Notes: generated from the sequence alone by a model not told the origin. Shown: positions 31,840 to 43,114, numbered from the stretch's first letter. The stretch: DNA of 64,000 bases from Oreohelix idahoensis (GCA_024509875.1 JAMPIV010012441.1:248001-312000), one strand, 5' to 3'. Made by a program: numbers and translations.

Positions 31840-32235
31840 TTTGTCGATTAGTCTTGAATTCTTTCCAACTGATGTTCATGAGTTTTCTAAGACATTTGTT
31901 CTCGAATGTATTCAGCTTGTTCTCCAATGAAGCCGTATTAACACTGAGAATTTGAATTAAACAGACGAAGCTTGGTATGTATATTTCAAACTAAATACTA
32001 ATCATGGGACTCTGTAAAAGTCACCAAAGTCATTTTACTCTTATAATTGTACTGAGCTTGTAATATTCCTTTAATACGTTCAACAGTGAATCGGTATCTG
32101 TCCTTTGCCCACTGACTTTCCATTAAAGAGAAAAGCCTCTCAATATTAGCATTATGTCCTGGAACACCAAGAAAATACTGAGCGACGAGCAGTAGTTCAG
32201 TCTACATTTCCTGATTGTTCAAAGAATTTGGTCCA
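31840..32235 (-). pseudogene. hAT dimerisation-domain remnant
   Basis: On the minus strand, a frame ending near 32020 reads TELLLVAQYFLGVPGHNANI, then ERLFSLMESQWAKDRYRFTV and ERIKGILQAQYNYKS. The pattern N-x-ERLFSLM-x5-W is the C-terminal dimerisation domain of hAT transposases. There is a stop just before it, and no upstream transposase was recognised. It is a different hAT lineage from the 26670-28920 element. The adjoining right-hand sequence (32240-32640) has no gene. Confidence 0.65.
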
Positions 32236-32664
32236 CTTTTCATGTGCCAGTAATTCATACATGCCACATGCTATGGTTTACCCATAATCTGCACAAGGTG
32301 TTTGCGTTTTCAGATGTGTACACCCTGTACATAATTTCTGTACAGGTTTTCTAACCCATTCCCCATATTACTGTGTCTCAGAGTTCTTTTATAAGGTCCT
32401 ATTGAACACAGCATTTCCCAGTCTATTAGTGATAATTAAACACAGAAATAGACTAAATGATACACCATCACATTATTTTTACAGTGTAAAATAAACTCAG
32501 ACATTTATTGTTTGGGTTTTAAAATAAGTGAAGACCTGGTTTACAAGGCAAAGTCCCTGTGCCTCATTTATAATGCAGCCCACTGTATTTGAAAATATTT
32601 TTACACGAATTAACTCTTTTGATATGTTTTTTTTCAGTCTTTGTACAGGTTTTGCGGGTCTTTG

Positions 32665-33000
32665 TACAATCAATCAATACCCTTTAGCTCCCCAAGGAGC
32701 ATAGGCCTTCAACAAACACATGCCAAGTCGTCCTGTGCCATCTGCTCAAGTTCTTTCCATGTTTTCCTCATCATTTTCACCTCTGTTTCCAGTTCTCTTC
32801 TCCGTGTGTTTTTTGGTCTACCTCTGCCTCTCTTTCCCTGTGGATTCCAGAACAAGGACTGCCTTGTAATACTCTCAACAGGTTTCCTCAATGTGTGTCC
32901 TATCCATTGCCAGTGTCTTCTTCTCAACTCTTGTTCCACTGGCACGTGTCTGGTTCTTGTCATCAATTCCACATTTGTGACTTTGTTATACCATTTCAAT
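32665..33000 (-). pseudogene. LINE family 1, 3' end
   Basis: Minus strand: [40 protein letters not shown] and GKRGRGRPKNTRRREL, then the terminal (ATTG)n tail at about 32670. Close in sequence to 19500-19830. 5' truncated at about 33000. Confidence 0.8.
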
Positions 33001-33044
33001 AAATATGGCTCTTTGTACAGGGTTTTGGATTTTTTTGTACAGGT

Positions 33045-33775
33045 TTTTCATCTCCGAGAATGTTATAGGTACACAAGAAAGTCTGCTAGAATGTTGCAAT
33101 TACACAACACAGTCTGCTAGAATGTAGAAAGTATGCAGGGTAGTCTGCTAGAATGTAGCAAGTACACAAAATAGTCTGCTAGAATGTTGCAAGTACACAA
33201 GATAGTCAACTAGAATTTTGCAAGTACACAAGAAAGTCTGTTAAGAATGGAGTAAATACACAAAATAGTTTGCTAGAATGTAGCAAGTATATAAGATAGT
33301 CTGCTAGAATGTTATAGGTACACCAGACAGTCTGCTAGAATGTAGCAAGTGCACAAGACAGTCTGCTAGAGTGTAGCAAGTACATAAGATAGTCTGCTAG
33401 AATGTAGCAAGTACACAAGACAGTCTGCTAGAATGTAGTAAGTACACACAATAATCTGCTAGAATGTAGCAAGTATACAAGATAGTCAGCTAGGATGTAG
33501 CAAGTACACAAGATAGTATGTTAGGATTGTACTAAGTATACAAGAAAGTTTGCTAGAATGTAGCAAGTACACAAGATAGTATGTTAGGATTGTAGTAAGT
33601 ACACAAGATAGTCTGCTAGAATATAGCAAGTACACAAGACAAACGCCTTTTGGAATGTTGCAAGTACACAAGAAAAATGTCTGTTAGAGTGTAGCAAGTA
33701 CACAAGATAGTCAGCTGGAGTGTTCAAGTGCGCAAGATAAATGCCTTTTGGAATGTAGCACATACACAGGATAAA
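33045..33775. repeat. Minisatellite, about 32-bp unit
   Basis: Some 22 degenerate copies of GTCTGCTAGAATGTAGCAAG + TACACAAGATA. There are no unique spacers. It lies just upstream of BRIP1 exon 1 and may fall in the promoter region or 5' UTR. Confidence 0.9.
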
Positions 33776-33855
33776 TATCAGCCAGTGTCTGAATGTCCCA
33801 AGTTGCAGTCGTCCATACTTATGTTAATTATGAGTGATTTGTTGACAGAAGGACC

Positions 33856-33939
33856 ATGCAGCATGAGTACAAGATATCCGGGGTCTCTGTGCAGTTTCCC
33901 TGCAAGCCATACCCATCTCAGTTCAGCATGATGGACAAG
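33856..33939 (+). CDS. BRIP1: BRIP1/FANCJ exon 1 (start of coding)
   Basis: The ATG at 33856 starts MQHEYKISGVSVQFPCKPYP and the exon ends SQFSMMDK, followed by GTTAGT. This matches the N-terminus of BRIP1/FANCJ, the 5'-3' helicase that works with BRCA1 in crosslink repair and unwinds G-quadruplexes: the family pattern is EY-x-IGGV-x-FP-x-KAYPSQ-x-MM. An in-frame TGA at 33835 supports this ATG as the start, and the length before EY is short, as in vertebrates. The exon is 84 nt and ends in phase 0. In human BRIP1, as I recall, the first coding exon also ends in phase 0 (codon 31), just after the MMN motif. A minisatellite lies immediately upstream. Confidence 0.9.
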
Positions 33940-33984
33940 GTTAGTGGATGGTAAATCAGCACAGTGTGTTGCTTAATTTACTTA

Positions 33985-34310
33985 CTTACTTAGTCGTTCC
34001 TGTTCTTCCGTGAGGTGTAGAGGTTAGGAAGATAGAGTGCCATACTATCCTATCGGCTGTCTTCCTTCTGGCCTGGTTCCATTCTAGTCATCGGTCCTTC
34101 AAAGATTGTCTAATGTTATCCTCCCAGCGCACTCTGGGTCATCCTGGAGGTCTGGATCCCTGGCTCTTAATTTCTCATGCTTGTCGTGGTAGCCGATCTT
34201 CCATTCTGCAGACATGGCCTAACCATCTTAGTTGGGACTGTTCTACTTGGGTCTGTAGGGGTTGGGTTTTTAGGGCTTGACATATCGTCTGGTTGCAGAC
34301 CATGTCTCTT
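33985..34310 (-). pseudogene. LINE family 2, 3' end
   Basis: Reverse complement of the same 3' region as 25740-26085 (AGGACGACTAAGTAAGTAAG-type end; CTTCCTTCTGGCCTGGTTCC shared). In BRIP1 intron 1. Confidence 0.75.
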
Positions 34311-34549
34311 CTTGTTACATTAATCACATTCCTCAAATACTTCATTTCTGAGGTTAGAATCTGTTGCTTAATATTTTACATATTGTTCTTTTTTTTTATA
34401 CTTTTCATGTCTGTCTCCGGTTCCTTTCTAGGTGTTTTATTTCATCTCTCACTCTCCTACCCTGGGGATTCCAGAATAAGGACTGACTTGCAACGCTATC
34501 AACAAGTTTCCTCAGTGGGTGTCCTGCACGTGAGAGTGAATCATCATCG

Positions 34550-34760
34550 TTATTATCCTTTGCACTCCTTACGGAGCATAGAGCCTCCACTGCAGCTGGT
34601 TCATTAAAAGGAAACCTGCCCCAGACATTCACATGCTCCTGCAACGGTGGTTTCTGTGGTAGTTTGTTTAACATGATGAGGTTGCCCCATGTACAACCTC
34701 ATGCTAGTCGCCTTGTACGACATGCCTGAGGGGTACTGTAGTCATATTCTCTCTGTGTCT
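34550..34760 (-). repeat. Dispersed repeat R2
   Basis: Shares GTCGTACAAGGCGACTA, ATGAGGTTG and a GGAGCATAGAGCCTC-type end with copies at 39690-39885, 56375-56920 and 59385-59550 (all +). It may be the 3' part of a LINE; no protein was recognised. Confidence 0.65.
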
Positions 34761-34789
34761 CTTCAGAGACCCCCACAAACTACACAAGA

Positions 34790-35045
34790 CAAGTGAAGGA
34801 TACAGTAGACTTCTTCTTTCTTCTTCCTCGCTCGTCCTGAAAAGGATGTTGGTTGCGTTGTGTCCGTTTACAGCGAAGCTGCGATATTTGTGCCTTTTGG
34901 CCCGACACATCCGACTTCAGCACGGCATTTTTTTGGGACCGGGTTTGCCTTCCCTTTTCGATCCCTGGATACAGTATACAAGATGCGAGAAAGGTAGAGC
35001 TAGATGCTAGCCAGGCCTGTGTGCCCAATTCTCAATCCTGTAAAA
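34790..35045 (-). repeat. Dispersed repeat R3
   Basis: Reverse complement of 59945-60115 (shared GGAAGGCAAACCCGGTC, GTCGGATGTGTCG, CGTCCTTTTCAGGACGA). Short frames over it are shared by both copies but have no known domain. Confidence 0.65.
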
Positions 35046-35115
35046 ATAAAATATGTTCATTCCTGTCCAGTGCCATCATCTTCCTTTTATCTCTTGTTGC
35101 ACTAACACTTGTCTG

Positions 35116-35408
35116 ATTCTTGTTAAAAGGTCAAGGATCCCGTTACACACCCAATTGAGGCATATTGGGAATATGGTGTTAGGCCCGTATTTTCTTGACC
35201 ATGGACACACTAGGGGTGATGTGGTCAGCATCACGCCGGCCGTCTTAACCTTCCCAGAGTTGCTCTGGTACCCAATTCGTCAGGCTGGGTCGACCCCAGA
35301 GCCGTTTGTGGTCTTTAAAATCCCACCTCAACTGGGGATTGAACCATGGACCACCGAGCTAGGAACCCAGTGCACTAACCACTGCTACCACAGCTCCAAT
35401 TCTTGTTA
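35116..35408 (-). repeat. tRNA-derived SINE with 10-bp target duplication
   Basis: SINE 35126-35398. Reverse complement starts with a tRNA-like head (GGTAGCAGTGGTTAGTGCAC, A box; TGGTTCAATCCCCAG, B box). It is flanked by ATTCTTGTTA at 35116-35125 and 35399-35408. The 3' part (CCCAATTGAGGCATATTGGG) recurs at 40260-40370. Confidence 0.85.
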
Positions 35409-35699
35409 TCAGTTCTATATTGGTGATCTTGTCAGATCATTTCAATCATTTAGTTTTACATGAGCACCCATTTATGAAAGCCTGTAACTTCTTGGTTCTT
35501 GTTTTTAATTGTTCTCTAATTATCAGAGCCATACAATAGGGCTCCCACGACATTTGATTTAAAAATACAGATTTTTCTGTTTAACTTGATTTCTTTTGGT
35601 TTCCATATGTTTCCCAGTGCAATGAAAGCTCCTGTGCCTTTTTCTGTCACAGTGATTTCTGTATTATACGTGTGGAAAGTACCCTAATGTTTGTCCTGT

Positions 35700-36220
35700 T
35701 TTACCGCCATTGTCTCTTCTACACTTCATTTTCAACTGACATTTATTTCTTTCTTCATTTTCTTTGCTTTTTTCTTTCTTTCAAATAGGCAGATTTCCTG
35801 AAACATTAAACATTAAAAAAAAAAAAAGTAAGGCGTCTTACCAGGATAAAAGACAAAAAAAATTGCCTATGTTGTGGCCACGAGGCTTTTGTCAAGGTAT
35901 GGAAAGAAAGTGTGCGCTAATGTGGAAACTGGGTTTGCCTTCCCTCTTTGATCCCTACTCTGCCAGACTGCAGTGATGCAGCCTGTTTCCAGGACCACCA
36001 CTTGGAGGTGGAGTAGGGTCTTGGTCAGTTCTGGTTTGCTTACCCTGACGCAAGCAGTCAATCTATGAGTCGCTGACTGCATTCATCTCTTTTGCTGCGT
36101 CCTAGGTCCCATATGGAATCCAAGGCCGGGCAACTGCTTCAAAACAAATTTTCAATAGAAAAGCCAAAATACACAATTAGATTCTTCATCTTTCACTCTC
36201 ACATAACCACATATATCTCT
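35700..36220. other. No gene; repeat scraps
   Basis: Poly-A at 35816-35828. 35920-36010 has a GTTTGCCTTCCCTCTTTGAT segment like repeat R3. No coding region supported. Confidence 0.45.
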
Positions 36221-36224
36221 CTGT

Positions 36225-37250
36225 TTTAAAACAGGTCAATAGATTCAAATACCTGGACACGTTAGTAACAGCGGATGGAAGATGCATCTCAGAAGTGAAG
36301 AGCAGAATAGCTCAGGCAAAAACAACATTCTATAAAATGAGTATTTTATGCAACAATTCTCTGTCAGTGGAAGTAAGAGAGTTCTTCATTGTTATATAGA
36401 ACCAATCCTGACATATGGGAGTGAGTCATGGACAATTAGTAAACAAGTAGGGAAGGCACTAGACGCTACAGAGATGTGGTTTTACAGAAGAATGTTAAAA
36501 ATACCATGGACAGTCAGAAAGAGTAATGAGGATGTCCTGAAGGAGGCCAATGCGCAAAGGAAACTTATTTCACAAATTAGAAAGAAGCAATCCACTTTAT
36601 TTTGAGCATGTTATGAGAAGAGGAAAGCTGGAATATATACTAACAACAGGTAAGATTGAAGGAAAAAGAGATAGGGGAATGAAGACAAAGAGAGCAAATA
36701 CTGGACAGTTTTACATCGTAGCATGGAAAGAGGTCAACAACAGAATTGATAAACAGTACTGGAGACAGGAAGTTGTGGAGAGACATGATCTCCTACACCA
36801 CTAGGCATGGCACTTGAAGAAGATCTCTCTGATAAAGCTAGCAGTCTGTCTCAGGCTTCTCTCGTCACCATACAGTTTCTCCCTCAACTGGGCTGGAGAA
36901 TGCCACCCTGCTCCTCTCATGAAGCCGACAGTTTTAGAGTACATGTTTTACTGTCTGTTTGTCCTCCCAGCATGGACACTCATCTGTCTGTCCAATTTTT
37001 AGTTTGTTGAACAGATGGTATCTGAGTCTGCAATGGCCGGTTCTCAGTCTGATAATTATCACTTGGTCTCTTCTCAGTTATGTGTAGTATGGTTCAACAT
37101 TACTGGACTCTGGATGTTCCTTCTGCCGTTTTTCTCTGTAGTTATTTCTGATTATTACTTTTATCTTTTCTTATGTAGCCCTGTCTTCTGTTTGGAATTT
37201 CTTTCTTCCTTCTTTGGCAAGTTTATCTGCCTTCTCATTTTCAGATAGCT
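36225..37250 (+). pseudogene. LINE family 3, C-terminal end and 3' UTR
   Basis: Plus strand: FKYLDTLVTADGRCISEVKS, TYGSESWTISKQV, RRMLKIPWTVRKSNEDVLKE, then FEHVMRRGKLEYILTTGKIE and YWRQEVVERHDLLHH. This is the C-terminal domain of a LINE ORF2, in three frames with frameshifts at about 36345 and 36590. The region to 37250 is probably its 3' UTR. Minus-strand relatives are at 38225-38870 and 42430-42740. It lies in BRIP1 intron 1. Confidence 0.75.
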
Positions 37251-37264
37251 CCTTGGTGAGCTAA

Positions 37265-37955
37265 AGGGAATTGAGTAAATGATCTGTTTATAAATTTGTA
37301 TAACTATTATCCATGACATAAATAGTCATAACTTTGATCTTATAATTTTGTATAACTATTATCCATGACATAAATAGTCATAACATTGATCTGATTATAA
37401 ATTGTTATAACTTATCCTTGACATAAATAGTCATAACGTTGATCTGATTATAAATTTTTATAACTATTATCCATGACATAAATAGTCATAACATTGATCT
37501 GATTATAAATTTTTATAACTATTATCCTTGACATAAATAGTCATAACGTTGATCTGATTATAAATTTTTATAACTATTATCCATGACATAAATAGTCATA
37601 ACATTGATCTGATTATAAATTTTTATAACTATTATCCATGACATAAATAGTCATAACGTTGATCTGATTATAAATTTTTATAACTATTATCCATGACATA
37701 AATAGTCATAACATTGATCTGATTATAAATTTTTATAACTATTATCCATGACATAAATAGTCATAACGTTGATCTGATTATAAATTTTTATAACTATTAT
37801 CCATGACATAAATAGTCATAACGTTGATCTGATTATAAATTTTTATAACTATTATCTATGACATAAATAGTCATAACGTTGATCTGATTATAAATTTGTA
37901 TAACTATTATCCATGACATAAATAGTCATAACGTTGATCTGTTTATATTTTTTCT
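37265..37955. repeat. Minisatellite, 55-bp unit, abutting BRIP1 exon 2
   Basis: About 12-13 copies of ATAACTATTATCCATGACAT + AAATAGTCATAACGTTGATC + TGATTATAAATTTTT. The array ends 17 bp before the splice acceptor of exon 2. The unit contains ATGACATAAATAGTCAT, an imperfect palindrome. Confidence 0.93.
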
Positions 37956-37972
37956 TGTGTTTTCTATGATAG

Positions 37973-38084
37973 ATCATCAAGGGAGTACAGAGGCGACAAA
38001 ACTGCCTCATAGAAAGCCCAACTGGCAGCGGGAAAAGTCTGGCTCTCTTGTGCTCAGCTCTGGCCTGGCAATCAGCAGAGAAAG
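37973..38084 (+). CDS. BRIP1: BRIP1/FANCJ exon 2 (helicase motif I)
   Basis: After TTTTCTATGATAG the exon reads [20 protein letters not shown] then [17 protein letters not shown] and ends with the first base of a split codon before GTATCA. It holds the Walker A motif (SPTGSGKS) that binds ATP in this XPD-like helicase family. The exon is 112 nt, phase 0 in and phase 1 out. From memory the matching human exon (c.94-205) is also 112 nt, which strongly supports orthology rather than relation to RTEL1 or DDX11. The intron that follows is about 21 kb and full of mobile DNA, including element C. Confidence 0.95.
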
Positions 38085-38224
38085 GTATCAGCAATAAAAA
38101 GAAAAAAATTTGCTATCTCTCTGCACTTTAAAAAAAGGTCATTTACATTTATAAACTGGATTTTCTGTTCATATATTTCATCTGGCCCTAAGTAGTGACA
38201 AGTATCGCATCAAAATCTGGACTT

Positions 38225-38870
38225 CTTCTTCTTCAAGTACCATGTACTGAGATCCTCCTTCGGAAGATAGTCCTTCAAACCAAACCAAACCAAGTACAAT
38301 ACCTGGTGGCATAGGTGATCAAGTCTGTCCATAACTTTCTGTCTCCAGTACTGTTTATCAATTCTGTTGATGACTTCTTTCCATGATAGGATGTCAAACT
38401 ATCTAGTATCTTCTCTCTTTGTTTGTTCGTTCTCTCTCTCTCTCTCTCTCTCCTCCTCTCTCTCTCTCAACATACTTAAATTTGATTATGACTGGATGTT
38501 ACAAATGTATGTTATTATTTTACCTTGATAATGTTGTATGCTTAAATAATGCTCAAAATACATGTGTGATTGAAAGGATACGGTATGCAAGATGACAGAG
38601 AGAAGAAGGGCAGAATGTAAGACGGGACTGCGTTCCCAATTCTTAACCCTTTGAAAATAAAGTTTGTTCTCTCTCTTTGTCGTCCTCTTGTCTCTTTTTT
38701 CCTTCAATCTTTCCTGTTGTCACAATTCTTCTTCTCATAACATGCCTGAAGAAACTAGGTTACTTCCTTCTAACGTGACTACAAAGCTTCCTTTGGCCTC
38801 TTGCAGGACACTCTCTTAGTCTTCTTAGTTGGCATGTTTAGCATTCTTCTTTAAAACTACATCTCTGTAG
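38225..38870 (-). pseudogene. LINE family 3 fragments
   Basis: Reverse complement matches 36590-36810: TCTCCAGTACTGTTTATCAA and the AACATGCCTGAAGAAACTAG region. A CT-rich simple repeat (38432-38468) and a 3'-end-like segment (38575-38700) interrupt it. Confidence 0.6.
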
Positions 38871-39330
38871 CCTGAGCACAGAGGATTAAGCAAAGTAATA
38901 AATGCAAGAGAAGGCAACTTGCTGAGAACCAGAGCACTTTATTTTAGCTCTGCGTGGTTGGAGAGCCCCCTTGGATGGCAAGGAAAGCACCATATGCCAC
39001 ACACTTCTTCGTCCTAGCTTGGGACCAGATGTGATGATCCTTTAAATGCCAGCCAAGCTGGAGAAACTGGAGCTCATGACTTCAACTCAACACATTTCGG
39101 AATGGCAGAAAAGCCACAGGAAAAGTCTCGATCTACAGTGTAGATAATACCAAGGAATCTTCAATTTGGTGCTGGCTGGAAAAGAGGGAGAAGCTCAGCA
39201 GCCCTAGTTAAATAACAAAATGATTGTAGATTGTTAAAAATGAAGGGTTATGCAAGTTTCAAGGTAGTTTGTCTGAAATATCACAATCCATTCTGAGAAA
39301 AGATGAGAAGACAATGCTGGTGATGGATAG
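38870..39330. other. No gene recognised
   Basis: Intronic sequence of BRIP1 without recognisable coding or repeat features. Confidence 0.4.
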
Positions 39331-39334
39331 GACA

Positions 39335-39885
39335 CTTACTTACTCGGTCATTCCTCTTCTACTCTGGGGTGTAGAGGCTTACCAAAGAGAGCACCATACT
39401 ATCCTGTCGATTTTTTTGGCCTGCATGGATAGGACACACATTGAGAAAACCTGTTGACAGCATTACAAGGCAGTTCTTGATGTGGAATCCCCAGGGTAAG
39501 AGAGGTTGAGGGAGACCAAACATGGAAATGAGAACTAGAGACCAGAGATGAGGGGGGGGGGGTGAAGAAGGCATGGAAAGACCTTGAGCTGATGACGTCA
39601 GACAAGAAGACTGGGCACAAGCTTGTTGAAGGCCTATGCTCCGTGGTGAGCTGAAGGGTGATGATAATTCTGAGTAGAGAAGAAAGAATAGGGCTACTGT
39701 AGCCTGTTATACAAGGGGACATAAGAGATTGTACATGGGGGCTGGCAACTTCATCATGTAAAACAAATTACCTCAGACGCCATTACTTCATGAGCATGTG
39801 ACTGCTTGATGAAGGCTATCTGCCGGACCAGCGGCTGTGTTGGCTTCACGCTCTGTAAGGAGTGCGACGGAGAATGAAGATGATG
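39335..39885. repeat. LINE family 2 scrap, family 1 3' end and repeat R2
   Basis: 39335-39420 is a minus-strand piece of the family 2 3' end. 39436-39680 is plus-strand family 1 ([20 protein letters not shown]). 39690-39885 is repeat R2 (ends AAGGAGTGCGACGGAGAATG). Confidence 0.6.
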
Positions 39886-39984
39886 TAATACCGTTGTTTT
39901 AGGATCGGTTACACTTTCAAATCCATCTAAATGTATGTAATATCATTTTTTTTTTTTAAACACACGTGATATGTAGCTAGCTTG

Positions 39985-40235
39985 AGCGTTTGATTGACAG
40001 AGTGGTTAGAGTGCAGGTCTCTGGCGGCACAGGTGCAGAGTTCAATATACAACATTGACACGCACCAGTTTACCCAGCTGTAAATGGGTACCTAACTGTT
40101 CTTGAGTTAGGAAGGGAAAAGGCAGAAAGTAAGGGAACTGGTCACCTCTTGATGCGGGACCTAGTATGGTGAAGTCTGTAACACTTCACTCCCCTACGGC
40201 AGTATCTGCTATGGGACTACCTTTACCTTTTTTTA
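39985..40235 (+). repeat. tRNA-related SINE
   Basis: Head GACAGAGTGGTTAGAGTGCA with a degraded B box (GTGCAGAGTTCAATATAC), body CCCAGCTGTAAATGGGTACC, 3' end CTACCTTTACCTTTTT. 40237-40375 is a partial copy of the SINE tail seen at 35126. Confidence 0.65.
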
Positions 40236-40646
40236 ATATGTAGCTTGTACCATTTCAGCCGACGTAATGCTGACCACATCACCCCTAGTGTGCCTACGGT
40301 CAAGAAAATATAGGCCTAACACCATATTCCCAATATGCCTCAATGGGCGTGTAACGGGTTCCTTTACCTTTAGTAGAATGTGCATAAGAAATGTACATTT
40401 GAATAATATTATAATAAGAATTTTGAAACCGAAAAAAATCATCACAAAAACAAGGCAAAATTGCATCTTAACCCGATTAGAGCCCCGGGTGAAGTTTATT
40501 TGCAGTTACTTCTCTTATAAGTTTTAATTTCATTTCTTTAAAAACCCCATTTGTGAATTTCTTTGATAGTTATATCATTATTACGATTATCCATTGAATT
40601 ATTCTACAAGTTAAAGTGAAATCAAATAATATGTAGTAACATCTGC

Positions 40647-40910
40647 TTTTTGTTCTTGCTCATAAGCAACCGTAAATAATAAATTATGCTCAGTACGATG
40701 CAATCGTTAAAATAATCAGTAACGTGGCATGTCGTTTATTCATCATCTGCACTAATGCTGATGGCAGGTTACTGATTATTTTAGCGGTTGCGTCGCACTG
40801 AGCATAATTTATTATTTACAGCTGCTTATGAGCAAGAACAAAAATCGTTAAAATAATCAGTAACCTACCATAAGCATTAGTGCAGAATGATGAATAAACG
40901 ACATGCCACG
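40647..40910. repeat. Foldback / palindromic element
   Basis: Arm 40647-40723 (TTTTGTTCTTGCTCATAAGC to AAAATAATCAGTAAC) is inverted at 40768-40843. The loop 40724-40767 (GTGGCATGTCGTTTATTCAT and on) is itself inverted at 40865-40910, after a short repeat of the arm end (40843-40864). The structure is A-B-A'-a-B'. Confidence 0.9.
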
Positions 40911-41329
40911 TGGACGCTCGCAAAGCCCGCATCAATCGAAAAATAGTCAGCTTGATTTAATTGGTTGATTTTTTTTATTCACGTGGCCTATCATCAAGCA
41001 AAATCTAACGACGCAAATATCAACCAGGGTGTGGCGCAAGGCGCCAGTTTATATATGTATTTAATAATTAGGTGAAAAATATGTACTTAATAATTAGGTA
41101 CATAAATTATGTACAGGCCATACAAATCTGAAAATGAGAATTACTTGTACAGATTACGGGTAACCCGTACTACTTGGCATCTTTGCACCAAACCCACTAA
41201 TTGGTTGATGATGCAATCCCATGAGTTGGTTGGTCATCTAACCTAGAGGGCCAACTTCCTTACTTAGTACATTGGTGAACATCTGTCTAGATTTCATGTC
41301 ATGTTATAATGATCACAGTAGGAACACAG

Positions 41330-41510
41330 GTTTTTATCATCTTGTCCTTCATTTACCCAACATTGATTGGTTGATTAGTGATTGTGTGTCATATAGTATA
41401 CATTGATCTAACATTGATTAGTTAATCATGGATTGTGTCCATTTACCCAACATTGATTGGTTGACTAGTGATGCTGTTTCGCATTGTGTACATTGACCCA
41501 ACGTTTAGGG
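41330..41510. repeat. Degenerate tandem repeat
   Basis: Three or four copies of ACCCAACATTGATTGGTTGA + TTAGTGATTGTG, diverged. Confidence 0.6.
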
Positions 41511-41929
41511 ATCTACTTTAATAACACTGAGCCCTCTGAAGATCTACCATATATATATATGTGTGTGTGAGTGAGTGAGTGATTTTAAGCAGACAGGGGG
41601 GAAGGAGGGATGATGAACCTTACAAAGAAAAGATCGCATTCCTATCTCATACAGTTCATGAATATATTTTAGTAGCCAGCTCGAGAGTTTTCATTGGGAA
41701 TGCGGAAAAAGTACTTTTGATTCCGGGGACACCATGATTGTAAATGCCAGCAGGAGATGTGTAGCCCAAAATGTCCCCTAGTTTAAAGTCTTTTTTTCCC
41801 CACACAGTTACCTAAAGATCTACCAAACCACCCACTGGGAACTACCAGTAGATTGGAATTGACTGTTGCCGACCCCTGCTTAATCTAATGGCTTCTAATG
41901 GCCTCAATAGTTATCTACTTTTACAGCCT

Positions 41930-42400
41930 TCTAACAGTTGCAGACTGTCTAAATTCACAGCTGTTTAACAATAACAAATTATCTACATTTGTAGTCATTA
42001 ATCATGTGCAGCTGTTTAGCAATAACAAACTATCTACATTTGCAGTCATTAATCAGTTACAGCTGTTTAGCAATAACAAACTGTCTACAATTGCAGTCAT
42101 TAATCAGTTACAGCTGTTTAACAATAACAAACTATCTACATTGCAGTCATTAATCAATTACAGCTGTTTAACAATAACAAACTATCTACATTGCAGTCAT
42201 TAATCAATTACAGCTATTTAACAATAACAAACTATCTACATTGCAGTCATTAATCAATTACAGCTGTTTAACAATAACAAACTGTCTACATTGCAGTCAT
42301 TAATCAGTTACAGCTATTTATCAATAACAAACTATCTACATTGCAGTCATTAATCAATTACAGCTGTTTAACAATAACAGACTTTCTATATTCACATCCA
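41930..42400. repeat. Minisatellite, 50-bp unit
   Basis: About nine copies of CAGTCATTAATCAATTACAG + CTGTTTAACAATAACAAACT + ATCTACATTG. The same motif resumes at 42820-42858 and 43108-43290, so other repeats have split one array. Confidence 0.9.
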
Positions 42401-42429
42401 TTAATCAATTCCATGCCATGATGTCAAAC

Positions 42430-42740
42430 TGTCTAGTATCCTCTCTCTTTGTCATCCACTATTGCTTTTTCCTTTAGTCTTTCCTGTTGTCATGGTATTT
42501 TCAGTCTTTCTTCTCATAACATGCCAGAAGAATATGGATTGCTTCCTTCTAACATGAGGAATAGGCTCCCTTTGTACATTTACCTCTTTCAGGACATCCT
42601 CATTACTCTTTTTAGCTGTCCATGGTATTTTTAACTTTTTTCTGTAAAATTATATCTCTGTGGCCTCTTTCAGGACATCCTCATTACTCTTTTTAGCTGT
42701 CCGTGGTGTTTTTAACATTCTTATTTATAACCACTTCTCT
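42430..42740 (-). repeat. LINE family 3 fragment
   Basis: Reverse complement of the family 3 C-terminal region (TCTCATAACATGCC, AGGACATCCTCATTACTC). An internal 55-bp segment (CTCTTTCAGGACATCCTCAT) is present twice, at about 42585 and 42664. Confidence 0.6.
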
Positions 42741-42851
42741 GTGGCCACTAATGCTTGTCCTGTTTGTTTACTAATTATGTCAGTATTGGTTCTAAACAAT
42801 ACTGTAATTTATATATTTATGAATTAAAGCTATTTAATATTTACAGGCTAT

Positions 42852-43114
42852 CTACATTGTCGGCGTCTGTGGCCTAATGGATATGAACGCAGTTTCATAA
42901 TCCAGATATACCAGGTTCGAAACCTGCTGCAGGCGGTTTGGTAGCAGATCGATTTGTGTGGATTTTGAACAATGGTACGAGTATAAGCGCCGTACCATTC
43001 AGAAAGCAATGGCAAACTACTGAATGAAAAAAATTGCCTAGAAAAATCACAAACAGCCAATAAAAGCTGGGGTTGATTGCCATGTCCTGTAAAGGATAAG
43101 CAACTAACTACATT
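42852..43114 (+). repeat. tRNA-derived SINE with 7-bp target duplication
   Basis: SINE 42859-43107. A box TGTGGCCTAATGG, B box AGGTTCGAAACCT, then a conserved-core-like GCAATGGCAAACTACTGAAT. It is flanked by CTACATT at 42852-42858 and 43108-43114 and inserted in the 50-bp minisatellite. Confidence 0.85.

Larger units (their letters stand above)
34395..35700 (-). pseudogene. LINE family 1 fragment, interrupted several times
   Basis: Minus strand. 34400-34545 encodes HPLRKLVDSVASQSLFWNPQ; 35065-35125 and 35399-35700 carry the upstream part, parallel to 19735-20010 (CATACAATAGGGCTCCCACG region). Repeats R2 (34550-34760), R3 (34790-35045) and a SINE (35126-35398) sit inside. Confidence 0.65.

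Noticed and set aside
33045..33775. Regularly repeated array that could be taken for CRISPR
   Set aside because: Units are directly tandem without unique spacers, repeats are degenerate, and the genome is eukaryotic.
37265..37955. 55-bp repeats considered as a CRISPR or origin iteron array
   Set aside because: No spacers and no plasmid or prokaryotic context; the array lies in an intron of BRIP1.
42859..43107. Possible functional tRNA gene (A and B boxes)
   Set aside because: Stem pairing is poor, and the unit has a SINE body and a target duplication; it is a SINE. The same applies to the other tRNA-like heads.
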